64,000 nt of DNA from Pseudomonas putida (GTDB taxonomy: Bacteria; Pseudomonadota; Gammaproteobacteria; Pseudomonadales; Pseudomonadaceae), in NCBI RefSeq assembly GCF_002906855.1, contig NZ_MINI01000048.1, positions 124,001 through 188,000 of the forward strand, read 5' to 3'. The notes beneath the pieces are model-generated. The model was not told the origin of the DNA and ran no database searches. It saw nothing but the letters and a program-made list of their open reading frames with translations. The translations under genes and the position numbers were made by a program. Position 1 is the stretch's first letter. The number at the start of each line of letters is the position of its first letter. Shown here piece after piece: positions 32,902-41,504 of the stretch.

Positions 32902-34254
32902 TTAAAGTCGACCCAGATCGTTGATCAGGGCGAGCAACATTACCCCTACGACCAAACTGATACCGATCTGGACCCCCCAACCTTGCACCCGTTCCGACAG
33001 CGGACGACCGCGCGCCCACTCGACCAGGTAAAACAGCAAATGCCCCCCATCCAGTACTGGAATGGGCAGCAGGTTAAGAACCCCCAGGCTTATGCTCAGG
33101 TAGGCCAGGAAATTCAGGAAATCCCCCACGCCGGACTGGGCTGAAGCGCCCGCCACTTTAGCAATGGTTATCGGTCCGCTCAAGTTTTTTACCGAGAGCT
33201 CCCCGAACAGCATTTTCTTCAGCGACTCGAGGGTCAGGACACTCATGTTCCAGGTCCGCGAAAGGCCCTCGCCCACGGCATCCAACGGGCCATAGCTGAC
33301 CTCGCGGAGCATGCTGGCCGGCCATTCGGCGCCCTTCACACCCGCACCAAGGTAACCCCCGACGGCCTTGCCCTCACCTTTGTGAGCCAATGTGACCGGC
33401 ACATCCAAGGCCGCGCCATCGCGTTCGACACGCAGCACCACCTGGGTGTCCGGGCGGGCGCGAACGCTGTCCACCACCTGCTGCCAATCACTCAGCGCAG
33501 CGCCGTCGAGGGCGAGCAACTTGTCGCCAGCCTTCAGACCAGCGGCAGCGGCCGGGCCCTTCGGATCGATCTCGGCCAGCACCGGCGACACGGCCGGCCG
33601 CCATGGGCGCAGGCCCAGCGACTGGATAGGGTCCGGCTCGTCAGCCCCCTTGAGCCAATGGTCCAGCTTCACCTGCAACTGGCGCTCGGCAGTGGCGCCT
33701 TCGTCGCGCACCCCCACCTGCAGCGTGCCACTCTCACCCAGGCGCCGAACCAGCTGCAGATTAACAGCCGACCAACCGCTGGTCGCCTTGCCATCAATAG
33801 ATACAATTTCCTGACCGGCGGCCAGGCCTGCCGACGCTGCCAGGCTCCCGGATTCGACCGCCCCGATCACCGGACGGATCTGCTGGGTACCGAGCATGGC
33901 CAACAGCCAGAAGAAGACGATGGCCAGGAGGAAGTTGGCGATCGGGCCTGCGGCCACGATCGCGATGCGCTGACGCACCGACTTGCGGTTGAAGGACTGA
34001 TGGGCAAGCGCCGGGGGAACATCGCCTTCGCGCTCGTCGAGCATCTTGACGTAGCCACCCAGAGGAATCGCCGCCACCACGAACTCGGTGCCCTGGCGGT
34101 CATGCCAGCGCAGCAGCGGCATGCCGAAGCCGACGGAGAAGCGCAGCACCTTGACCCCGCAGCGCCGGGCAACCCAGAAGTGACCAAATTCGTGGAACGT
34201 GACCAATACACCCAGGGCCACCAGGGTGCCGACAATCATGTAGAGCGCAGTCAT
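32902..34254 (-). CDS. rseP: Site-2 protease RseP
   Basis: A 450-residue inner-membrane zinc protease cutting the anti-sigma factor in the envelope stress pathway. HEFGH is at residues 21-25 in the first membrane helix, there are two PDZ domains (about 115-200 and 210-295), and the second metal motif is in LLPIPVLDGGHLLFYL; the C-terminal helix ends the protein. Confidence 0.97.
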   Translation of the reverse strand: MTALYMIVGTLVALGVLVTFHEFGHFWVARRCGVKVLRFSVGFGMPLLRWHDRQGTEFVVAAIPLGGYVKMLDEREGDVPPALAHQSFNRKSVRQRIAIVAAGPIANFLLAIVFFWLLAMLGTQQIRPVIGAVESGSLAASAGLAAGQEIVSIDGKATSGWSAVNLQLVRRLGESGTLQVGVRDEGATAERQLQVKLDHWLKGADEPDPIQSLGLRPWRPAVSPVLAEIDPKGPAAAAGLKAGDKLLALDGAALSDWQQVVDSVRARPDTQVVLRVERDGAALDVPVTLAHKGEGKAVGGYLGAGVKGAEWPASMLREVSYGPLDAVGEGLSRTWNMSVLTLESLKKMLFGELSVKNLSGPITIAKVAGASAQSGVGDFLNFLAYLSISLGVLNLLPIPVLDGGHLLFYLVEWARGRPLSERVQGWGVQIGISLVVGVMLLALINDLGRL

Positions 34255-34302
34255 ATCTATCTCCGAATGACGTTCAGCAGAACCCTGGAATAGCCACCGG
34301 CC

Positions 34303-35493
34303 TCAACGGCCGTGACGCCTCAGCCACTCACGGGCAAGCTCGCGGGCGCGCTGGTCAGCAGCAAACACGGCCTCCAGCGATGGCAGCGCCACCACAGGTT
34401 CCTGATCAAGCACCTGTTCGATCATACCCGCGATCTCCGGGAAGCGGATACGCCGCTGGAGAAATGCCTCGACGGCGACCTCGTTGGCCGCATTGAGCAC
34501 CGCAGGCGCACTGTTACCCGCTTCAGCCGCCTCGCGCGCCAGGCGCAGGCAGGGAAAGCGCTGCTCGTCCGGCGCCTGGAAGTCCAGGCGGGCAATGGCG
34601 AACAGGTCCAGCGGGGCTACCCCGGAATCGATGCGCTCTGGCCAGGCCAGGGCGTTGGCGATAGGGGTGCGCATGTCCGGGTTGCCCAGCTGGGCCAGCA
34701 CCGAACCATCGACGTAGTCGACCAGCGAATGGATCACGCTTTGCGGATGCACCACCACCTCGACCTTGGCCGGCGCCGCGTCGAACAGCCAACAGGCTTC
34801 GATCAGCTCCAGCCCCTTGTTCATCATGCTGGCCGAGTCCACCGAAATCTTCCGACCCATGGACCAATTGGGATGGGCGCAGGCCTGCTCCGGCGTGACA
34901 TCGACCAGGGCAGCCTGAGGCGTCTCGCGGAACGGCCCACCCGAGGCGGTCAGCAAGATACGACGCACGCCGACATGGCTGAGGCCACGGGCATAATCGC
35001 CCGGCAGGCACTGGAAGATCGCATTGTGCTCGCTGTCGATCGGCAGCAGCACGGCACCACTGCGCCGCACTGCGTCCATGAACAGCGCACCAGACATCAC
35101 CAGCGCTTCCTTGTTGGCCAGCAACACCTTCTTGCCCGCCTCGACGGCGGCCAGGGTCGGGCGCAGGCCAGCGGCACCGACGATAGCCGCCATCACCGCA
35201 TCCACCTCAGGGGCCGCCGCGACCTCACAAAGGCCCGCCTCCCCTACCAGCACCTGCGCAGTGCAGCCGGCGCCAAGCAGACCACCACGCAGGCGCGCAG
35301 CGGCTTCGTCGTCGGGCACCACTGCATAGGCCGGACGGTGTCGAACGCACAGGGCCAGCAGCTCATCGATACGCGAATAGCCGCTCAGCGCGAACACCTG
35401 GTAGCGCTCGGGGTGCCGCGCTATCACATCGAGGGTGCTGAGACCGATCGAGCCGGTCGCACCCAGGACAGTAATACGCTGCACGCTGCTCAC
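34303..35493 (-). CDS. dxr: 1-deoxy-D-xylulose 5-phosphate reductoisomerase
   Basis: A 396-residue NADPH-dependent enzyme committing carbon to the MEP pathway. The Rossmann motif is VLGATGSIGLSTLDV, with LLANKEALVMSG and PIDSEHNAIFQCL at the active site. The GTG start overlaps the cdsA stop (GTGA); an upstream ATG reading lies entirely inside cdsA. Confidence 0.97.
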   Translation of the reverse strand: MSSVQRITVLGATGSIGLSTLDVIARHPERYQVFALSGYSRIDELLALCVRHRPAYAVVPDDEAAARLRGGLLGAGCTAQVLVGEAGLCEVAAAPEVDAVMAAIVGAAGLRPTLAAVEAGKKVLLANKEALVMSGALFMDAVRRSGAVLLPIDSEHNAIFQCLPGDYARGLSHVGVRRILLTASGGPFRETPQAALVDVTPEQACAHPNWSMGRKISVDSASMMNKGLELIEACWLFDAAPAKVEVVVHPQSVIHSLVDYVDGSVLAQLGNPDMRTPIANALAWPERIDSGVAPLDLFAIARLDFQAPDEQRFPCLRLAREAAEAGNSAPAVLNAANEVAVEAFLQRRIRFPEIAGMIEQVLDQEPVVALPSLEAVFAADQRARELAREWLRRHGR

Positions 35494-36305
35494 ATCACAC
35501 CCCATTCGGCAGCCCACAGCAGCACGGCAAAGACCGGGATCGCCGCCGTCAGGCTGTCGATACGATCCAGCACACCACCATGGCCAGGCAGCAGGTTACT
35601 GCTGTCCTTGATGCCGGCACGGCGCTTGAACATGCTTTCGGTCAGATCGCCGATTACCGACGACATGACCACCAGTGCAGCACCCAATAGCCCCAGCAGA
35701 ATCTGGCCGAAGCCCCAGTCACGCATGATGCCGACCACCAAGGTGATCACCAGGCTGACCGCCAGGCCACCATAGACGCCTTCCCAGCTCTTGCCCGGGC
35801 TCACCTGTGGTGCCAGCTTGCGCTTGCCAAAGGCACGGCCGGAGAAATAGGCACCGATATCAGCCGCCCAGACCAGCACCATGACCGACAGGATCAGCCA
35901 GTTACCCAGCTGCCAGTGCTTGAGCAGAATCAGCCCTTGCCAGGCCGGCAACAGGATCAGCAGGCCGATCAACAGCTTGCAGGCCGCACTGGCCCACAGC
36001 TCGCTGCTACGCGGATAGGTCAGCACCAGCCAGGTGGCCAGCGCCCACCAGATGACCGAAGCTCCAAGCACCCAGGGTGCCAGGTCCGGCATGAGATGGA
36101 GCAGCATCAGCGCTCCGGCGACCACGGCGGCGTAAGCGATGCGCAAAGGCTGGGCCACAAGCCCAGCCAGACGCGCCCACTCCCAGGCACCGAGGGTCAC
36201 CACGAAGCCGATGAACAGGGCGAAATCCCCGCCGTTGAGCAGGAAAAACCCACCCAGCGCGACCGGCAACAGGATCAGCGCAGTAATGATGCGTTGTTTA
36301 AGCAT
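35490..36305 (-). CDS. cdsA: Phosphatidate cytidylyltransferase
   Basis: A 271-residue inner-membrane enzyme making CDP-diacylglycerol. About seven membrane helices, and the C-terminal signature SVIGDLTESMFKRRAGIKDSS is complete. The start overlaps the uppS stop by one base. Confidence 0.97.
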   Translation of the reverse strand: MLKQRIITALILLPVALGGFFLLNGGDFALFIGFVVTLGAWEWARLAGLVAQPLRIAYAAVVAGALMLLHLMPDLAPWVLGASVIWWALATWLVLTYPRSSELWASAACKLLIGLLILLPAWQGLILLKHWQLGNWLILSVMVLVWAADIGAYFSGRAFGKRKLAPQVSPGKSWEGVYGGLAVSLVITLVVGIMRDWGFGQILLGLLGAALVVMSSVIGDLTESMFKRRAGIKDSSNLLPGHGGVLDRIDSLTAAIPVFAVLLWAAEWGVM

Positions 36306-37060
36306 TAAGCACGAGCTCCAGCCTCGACCTGCTCGCTGGTCTTACCGAAGCGGCGCTGGCGCGAAGCGAAATCGGCCAGGGCTTTGCGCATGGCCTCGTG
36401 TTTGAAATCCGGCCAGTACAGGTCGGAGAAGTACAGTTCGGCGTAGGCCAGCTGCCACAACAGGAAGTTGCTGATGCGATGCTCGCCACCGGTACGGATG
36501 CACAGGTCGGGCAATGGCAGCTCGCCTGTGGCCAGGCAGGTCTGCAGCAGGCCCGGGGTTATGTCGTCCGGGCGCAGGTGACCGGCCTGAACTTCACGCG
36601 CCAGGCGTTGGGCGGCCTGGGCGATATCCCACTGGCCACCGTAGTTGGCGGCGATCTGCAGGATGAAGCGGTTACTGCCCGCAGTCAGCGCCTCGGCTTC
36701 GCGCATGGCAGCCTGCAGCTCGGGATGGAAACGCGAACGGTCACCAATGATGCGCAGGCTGATGTTGTTCTCGTTGAGGCGCCGGGCCTCACGGCGCAAG
36801 GCCGAGAAGAACAGCTCCATCAACGCACCGACCTCTTCGGCCGGGCGCTGCCAGTTTTCACTGGAGAACGCGAACAGGGTCAGCACCTCGACCCCGGACT
36901 CGGCACACACCTCGATGACTGCGCGCACCGCATCGACGCCGGCCTTGTGCCCGGCGACGCCGGGCAACAGGCGCTTCTTCGCCCAGCGGTTGTTGCCATC
37001 CATGATGATCGCGACATGACGCGGCACCGAGGACGGTGCCGCCAACTTGGACTTTTCCAT
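36305..37060 (-). CDS. uppS: Undecaprenyl diphosphate synthase
   Basis: A 251-residue cis-prenyltransferase making the carrier lipid for cell wall and O-antigen. Catalytic Asp21 lies in IIMDGNNRWAKKR; the LFAFSSENWQRP and DLCIRTGGEHRISNFLLWQ motifs are present. Confidence 0.97.
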   Translation of the reverse strand: MEKSKLAAPSSVPRHVAIIMDGNNRWAKKRLLPGVAGHKAGVDAVRAVIEVCAESGVEVLTLFAFSSENWQRPAEEVGALMELFFSALRREARRLNENNISLRIIGDRSRFHPELQAAMREAEALTAGSNRFILQIAANYGGQWDIAQAAQRLAREVQAGHLRPDDITPGLLQTCLATGELPLPDLCIRTGGEHRISNFLLWQLAYAELYFSDLYWPDFKHEAMRKALADFASRQRRFGKTSEQVEAGARA

Positions 37061-37075
37061 TAAAAAACCTCGGCC

Positions 37076-37633
37076 TTAAACGGCCATCAGGTCCTTTTCC
37101 TTGGCTTTGTATGCGGCATCGACTTCAGCAATGAACTTGTCGGTCAGCTTCTGGATTTCATCAGCAGCACGACGCTCTTCGTCTTCGCTGATTTCCTTGT
37201 CCTTGGTCAGCTTCTTCAGGTCGCCCAGGGCATCACGGCGCACGTTGCGCACGGCTACCTTGGCATCTTCGGCAACGCCGCTGGCCTGCTTGGTGTAGCC
37301 CTTGCGGGTTTCCTCGGTCAGGGCCGGCATCGGGACGCGGATGGTGGTACCAGCGCTGGACGGGTTCAGGCCCAGGTCGGAGGTCAGGATGGCCTTCTCG
37401 ATGGCAGCGCTGAGGTTCTTGTCGTGAGCGACGATCTTCAGGGTGCGGGCATCTTCGACGGTGATCGCAGCTACCTGGTTCAGCGGCATCTCGCTACCCC
37501 AGGCAGTGACCTTGACGGCGTCCAGAATGCTTGGGTGGGCGCGACCGGTACGGATCGCTGCCAGGTTGCGGCCCAGCGCTTCCAGGGACTTGGTCATGCG
37601 CTCCTGCGCGTCTTTCTTGATGTCGTTGATCAT
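37076..37633 (-). CDS. frr: Ribosome recycling factor
   Basis: A 185-residue protein that with EF-G splits post-termination ribosomes. The sequence begins MINDIKKDAQERMTKSLEAL and has the conserved LNPSSAGTTIRVPMPALTEE hinge region. Its start overlaps the pyrH stop by four bases. Confidence 0.97.
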   Translation of the reverse strand: MINDIKKDAQERMTKSLEALGRNLAAIRTGRAHPSILDAVKVTAWGSEMPLNQVAAITVEDARTLKIVAHDKNLSAAIEKAILTSDLGLNPSSAGTTIRVPMPALTEETRKGYTKQASGVAEDAKVAVRNVRRDALGDLKKLTKDKEISEDEERRAADEIQKLTDKFIAEVDAAYKAKEKDLMAV

Positions 37634-38373
37634 TTTTGAACTTCCTCGATCAGAGTTCCTTCCGCGCCGCCATGCACGATGTTCAGCAGGGCGCCGGGCT
37701 TGTTCATGTTGAAGACGCGCAGCGGCATCTTGTGGTCGCGGCACAGACAAATTGCCGTCAGATCCATTACACCCAGCTTGCGATCCAGCACTTCATCGTA
37801 GGTCAGATGATCGAACTTCTCGGCATGCGGGTCCTTGAATGGGTCTGCAGTGTATACACCATCGACCTTTGTTGCCTTCAAAACTACATCGGCATCGATT
37901 TCGATGGCGCGCAGGCAAGCGGCGGAGTCGGTGGTGAAGAACGGGTTGCCGGTACCGGCAGCGAAGATTACGACTTCCTTGGCGTTCAGGTGGCGCATGG
38001 CTTTGCGGCGATCATAGTGATCGGTCACGCCAACCATGGAAATCGCCGACATGACGATAGCGGTGATGTTCGCCCGCTCCAGCGCATCGCGCATGGCCAG
38101 GCCATTCATCACGGTGGCCAGCATACCCATGTGGTCGCCGGTAACGCGATCCATGCCAGCTGCACTGAGCGCCGCACCACGGAACAGGTTGCCACCACCA
38201 ATTACCAAGCCTACCTGAACACCGATGCCGACCAACTGGCCGACTTCCAGCGCCATGCGATCCAGGACCTTGGGGTCGATCCCGAACTCTTCCGAGCCCA
38301 TCAGGGCCTCGCCGCTAAGTTTGAGTAGAATGCGTTTATAGCGAGCCTGATGACCACTGCCCTGCTGAGCCAT
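37630..38373 (-). CDS. pyrH: UMP kinase
   Basis: A 247-residue hexameric kinase phosphorylating UMP. The amino-acid-kinase motifs are KLSGEALMG, VIGGGNLFRG and GTGNPFFTTDSAA. Shine-Dalgarno GGAGA lies before the MAQQGSGH start. Confidence 0.97.
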   Translation of the reverse strand: MAQQGSGHQARYKRILLKLSGEALMGSEEFGIDPKVLDRMALEVGQLVGIGVQVGLVIGGGNLFRGAALSAAGMDRVTGDHMGMLATVMNGLAMRDALERANITAIVMSAISMVGVTDHYDRRKAMRHLNAKEVVIFAAGTGNPFFTTDSAACLRAIEIDADVVLKATKVDGVYTADPFKDPHAEKFDHLTYDEVLDRKLGVMDLTAICLCRDHKMPLRVFNMNKPGALLNIVHGGAEGTLIEEVQK

Positions 38374-38494
38374 TGCGAATCTCTCCTGCGGCGTTTGTAA
38401 AATTCTGGCGGGCTTCTTGAGCCTGCATGTAACTCTAACGTGACGCAGCAACTGCGTCAGCGAGCAACGGCCTTGTAAACCGTTCCCGCTTTGA

Positions 38495-38530
38495 CAAAGA
38501 GGCTGCGCGCGTGAGCGGGCAGCCTCTTTG
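38495..38530 (-). terminator. tsf terminator
   Basis: CAAAGAGGCTGC with its complement GCAGCCTCTTTG around a GC-rich loop, twenty bases after the tsf stop. It separates rpsB-tsf from pyrH-frr. Confidence 0.8.
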
Positions 38531-38550
38531 GGGCGACAGACGGGGCTGTC

Positions 38551-39414
38551 TTACTGCTTGGCAGCAGCTACCTGAGCGGCAACTTCAGCAGCGAAGTCGT
38601 CGACTGGCTTCTCGATGCCTTCGCCAACCTTGAAGTAGGTGAAGGAAACGATTTCAGCGCCGGCTTTCTTGGCCAGCTCGCCAACTTTGACTTCCGGGTT
38701 CATGACGAAGGCTTGCTCTTTCAGCGAGGCTTCGGCCTTGAACTTGGCGATACGACCGTTGACCATGTTCTCAACGATGTTTTCCGGCTTGCCGGCGATC
38801 TTGTCAGCGTTCAGCTGCAGGAAGACACCCTTCTCGCGCTCGATGGCCTCGGCGGAGATTTCCGACGAATCCAGGAACTCTGGGTTCGAAGCGGCAACGT
38901 GCATGGCGATTTGCTTGGCCAGTTCGGCGTCGCCACCTTTCAGGACAACGGCAGCGCCGATCTTGTTGCCGTGCAGGTAAGCACCGACAACGTCACCTTC
39001 AACGCGCACCAGGCGACGGATGTTGACGTTCTCGCCGCACTTGGCGACCAGAGCTTCACGAGCCGCTTCACGCGAAGCAACCAGAGGCGCTGCGTCGGTC
39101 AGCTTCTGAGCGAAGGCTTCTTCCAGGCTTTCGGCCACGAAGTTCTTGAAGTCGTCTTGCAGAGCCAGGAAGTCGGTCTGCGAGTTCACTTCCAGCAGGA
39201 CGGCGGCTTTGCCGTCGGTCTTGACGGCGATAGCGCCTTCAGCAGCGACGTTGCCAGCCTTTTTGGCGGCCTTGATGGCGCCCGAGGCACGCATGTCGTC
39301 AATGGCTTTCTCGATGTCGCCGCCGGCCTTTTCCAGGGCCTTCTTGCAATCCATCATGCCTTCGCCGGTACGCTCGCGCAGTTCTTTGACCAGCGCCGCA
39401 GTAATTGCTGCCAT
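38551..39414 (-). CDS. tsf: Elongation factor Ts
   Basis: A 287-residue guanine nucleotide exchange factor for EF-Tu. The N-terminal UBA-like region carries LRERTGEGMMDCKKAL, followed by VEVNSQTDFLALQDDF. Second gene of the rpsB-tsf unit, but with a strong terminator before it. Confidence 0.98.
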   Translation of the reverse strand: MAAITAALVKELRERTGEGMMDCKKALEKAGGDIEKAIDDMRASGAIKAAKKAGNVAAEGAIAVKTDGKAAVLLEVNSQTDFLALQDDFKNFVAESLEEAFAQKLTDAAPLVASREAAREALVAKCGENVNIRRLVRVEGDVVGAYLHGNKIGAAVVLKGGDAELAKQIAMHVAASNPEFLDSSEISAEAIEREKGVFLQLNADKIAGKPENIVENMVNGRIAKFKAEASLKEQAFVMNPEVKVGELAKKAGAEIVSFTYFKVGEGIEKPVDDFAAEVAAQVAAAKQ

Positions 39415-39545
39415 TTCAAAATCCTCTTGGAAAGTTTTTCAACCATTCCACCCGCTCGACGCGGGCGTTAAATTCTGCAAATCGCTGCCTTTATATCAGC
39501 TCGCCCATCATGCGGGGCCGTTGCTGACAGCAGGATTTCAAGGTG

Positions 39546-39574
39546 GCAAAAAGGGGGCAGAGCCCCCTTTTTGC
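39546..39574 (-). terminator. Strong hairpin between rpsB and tsf
   Basis: GCAAAAAGGGGGC-tct-GCCCCCTTTTTGC (minus strand), thirteen-base perfect arms with a built-in T-run. It probably ends part of the transcripts after rpsB, giving unequal S2 and EF-Ts expression; tsf then depends on readthrough or its own promoter. Confidence 0.9.
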
Positions 39575-39598
39575 GTGCCAAGTAGACGCTAGCGCCTA

Positions 39599-40336
39599 TT
39601 ACTCAGCAGCAGGTGCAGCCGCTTCTTCAGCGTAGACTTCAGTGCCGCCGGCAACGTTGTTGCGGCCGCGGATGACGGCGTCAGCCATCGAAGTCATGTA
39701 CAGCTCGATAGCGCGGATGGCGTCATCGTTACCTGGGATAACGAAGTCAACGCCTTCTGGGCTGCTGTTGGTATCGACAACGCCGATAACCGGGATGCCC
39801 AGCTTGTTGGCTTCGGTGATAGCAATGCGCTCGTGGTCAACGTCGATCACGAACAGGGCATCAGGCAGGCCGCCCATGTCCTTGATACCACCCAGGCTGC
39901 GGTCCAGCTTTTCCAGATCGCGCGAACGCATCAGGGCTTCTTTCTTGGTCAGCTTGGCGAAGGTGCCATCTTCGGCCTGGGTTTCCAGGTCGCGCAGACG
40001 CTTGATCGAAGCACGGATGGTCTTGTAGTTGGTCAGCATGCCGCCCAACCAACGGTGATCAACGTATGGCGAACCAGCGCGAGCAGCTTGCTCAGCTACG
40101 ATCTTGCCTGCGGAACGCTTGGTGCCGACGAACAGGATCTTGTTCTTGCCCTGGGCCAGGCGCTCTACGAACGACAGAGCGTCGTTGAACATCGGCAGGG
40201 TTTTTTCCAGGTTGATGATGTGGATCTTGTTACGCGCGCCGAAAATGTACTTGCCCATTTTCGGGTTCCAGTAACGGGTCTGGTGGCCGAAGTGCACACC
40301 GGCCTTCAGCATATCGCGCATGTTGACTTGGGACAT
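39599..40336 (-). CDS. rpsB: 30S ribosomal protein S2
   Basis: A 245-residue small-subunit protein. MRDMLKAGVHFGHQTRYWNP, DHRWLGGMLTNYKTI and GIPVIGVVDTNSSPEGVD are the family signatures. The C-terminus has an Ala/Glu-rich tail. Divergent from map. Confidence 0.98.
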   Translation of the reverse strand: MSQVNMRDMLKAGVHFGHQTRYWNPKMGKYIFGARNKIHIINLEKTLPMFNDALSFVERLAQGKNKILFVGTKRSAGKIVAEQAARAGSPYVDHRWLGGMLTNYKTIRASIKRLRDLETQAEDGTFAKLTKKEALMRSRDLEKLDRSLGGIKDMGGLPDALFVIDVDHERIAITEANKLGIPVIGVVDTNSSPEGVDFVIPGNDDAIRAIELYMTSMADAVIRGRNNVAGGTEVYAEEAAAPAAE

Positions 40337-40433
40337 GATAGTTCCTTGATAAGTCGGGTTGGGCCTCCACGTATCCCAATGACCAACCCGCGCTTCCGGA
40401 GAATCGGGGCACCCAGGTCATCGTGTCGACACG
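40337..40433 (-). promoter_or_regulatory. rpsB mRNA leader with hairpins
   Basis: The leader can form CGGGTTGG (arm at 40383-40390) with CCAACCCG (40355-40362), enclosing about 20 bases and ending 19 bases before the ATG. The perfect palindrome CGTGTCGACACG lies at 40422-40433. S2 represses its own mRNA through a conserved leader in enterobacteria; this may be the Pseudomonas counterpart. Confidence 0.45.
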
Positions 40434-40682
40434 TGTGTGGGTTTAATGCTTACGGGGTCGTCCCCGAAAGCGGCGCATTTTATACCACAGACCGCGAGCG
40501 AACGGAACCCGGATCAGGTTGCGTCCGTCAGCCGTTTTTGCAGCACCTGGGCAAACAGGCCAGAATGCCTCCTATAGACAGCAGCATGGCCGCCTTTATC
40601 CCGACAGAATGCCGCCCTGCTCTGCTAGAATCCGGCCTTTCCCGTTTGTTCGCGCCGCATGCGGCGCTGTAGAGAGCCTGTA

Positions 40683-41465
40683 ATGACCGTCACCATCAAG
40701 ACTGCAGAAGACATCGAGAAGATGCGCATCGCCGGCCGCCTGGCCGCCGACGTGCTGGAAATGATCGAGGAACACGTCAAGCCCGGTGTCACCACCGAAG
40801 AGCTCGACCGCCTGTGCCACGACTATATCGTCAACGTCCAGCAGGCCATCCCGGCGCCCCTCAACTACAAGGGCTACCCGAAGTCGATCTGCACCTCTAT
40901 CAACCATGTGGTCTGCCACGGCATCCCCAACGACAAGCCGCTCAAGGACGGTGACACGCTCAACATCGACGTCACCGTGATCAAGGACGGCTACCACGGC
41001 GATACCAGCCGCATGTTCCACGTCGGTACCGTACCGGTCTGGGCCGAGCGCCTGTCCAAGGTCACCCAGGAATGCATGTACAAGGCCATCGAGCTGGTCA
41101 AGCCGGGCTGCCGCCTGGGTGACATCGGTGAAGTCATCCAGAAGCACGCCGAGAAGAACGGTTTCTCCGTGGTGCGCGAGTTCTGCGGCCATGGCATCGG
41201 CAAGGTGTTCCATGAAGAGCCACAGATCCTCCATTACGGCCGCGCTGGCACCGGCATGGAGCTCAAGGAAGGCATGACCTTCACCATCGAGCCGATGATC
41301 AACCAGGGCAAGGCCGACACCAAGGTGCTGGGCGACGGCTGGACCGCCATCACCAAGGACCGCAAGCTCTCGGCCCAGTGGGAGCACACCCTGGTGGTGA
41401 CGGCGACCGGCTACGAGATCTTCACCCTGCGCAAGGACGACACCATCCCGCGCACCTCGGCCTGA
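40683..41465 (+). CDS. map: Methionine aminopeptidase, type I
   Basis: A 260-residue metalloprotease removing the initiator methionine. Metal ligands are in NIDVTVIKDGYHGDTSRMF, GHGIGKVFHEEP and FTIEPMIN; a final Glu lies in WEHTLVV. It starts the map-glnD-dapC run. Confidence 0.97.
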   Translation: MTVTIKTAEDIEKMRIAGRLAADVLEMIEEHVKPGVTTEELDRLCHDYIVNVQQAIPAPLNYKGYPKSICTSINHVVCHGIPNDKPLKDGDTLNIDVTVIKDGYHGDTSRMFHVGTVPVWAERLSKVTQECMYKAIELVKPGCRLGDIGEVIQKHAEKNGFSVVREFCGHGIGKVFHEEPQILHYGRAGTGMELKEGMTFTIEPMINQGKADTKVLGDGWTAITKDRKLSAQWEHTLVVTATGYEIFTLRKDDTIPRTSA

Positions 41466-41504
41466 TTGCACCCAAGGCAACCTCCCAGACAGGAACGCGA
41501 CGCG

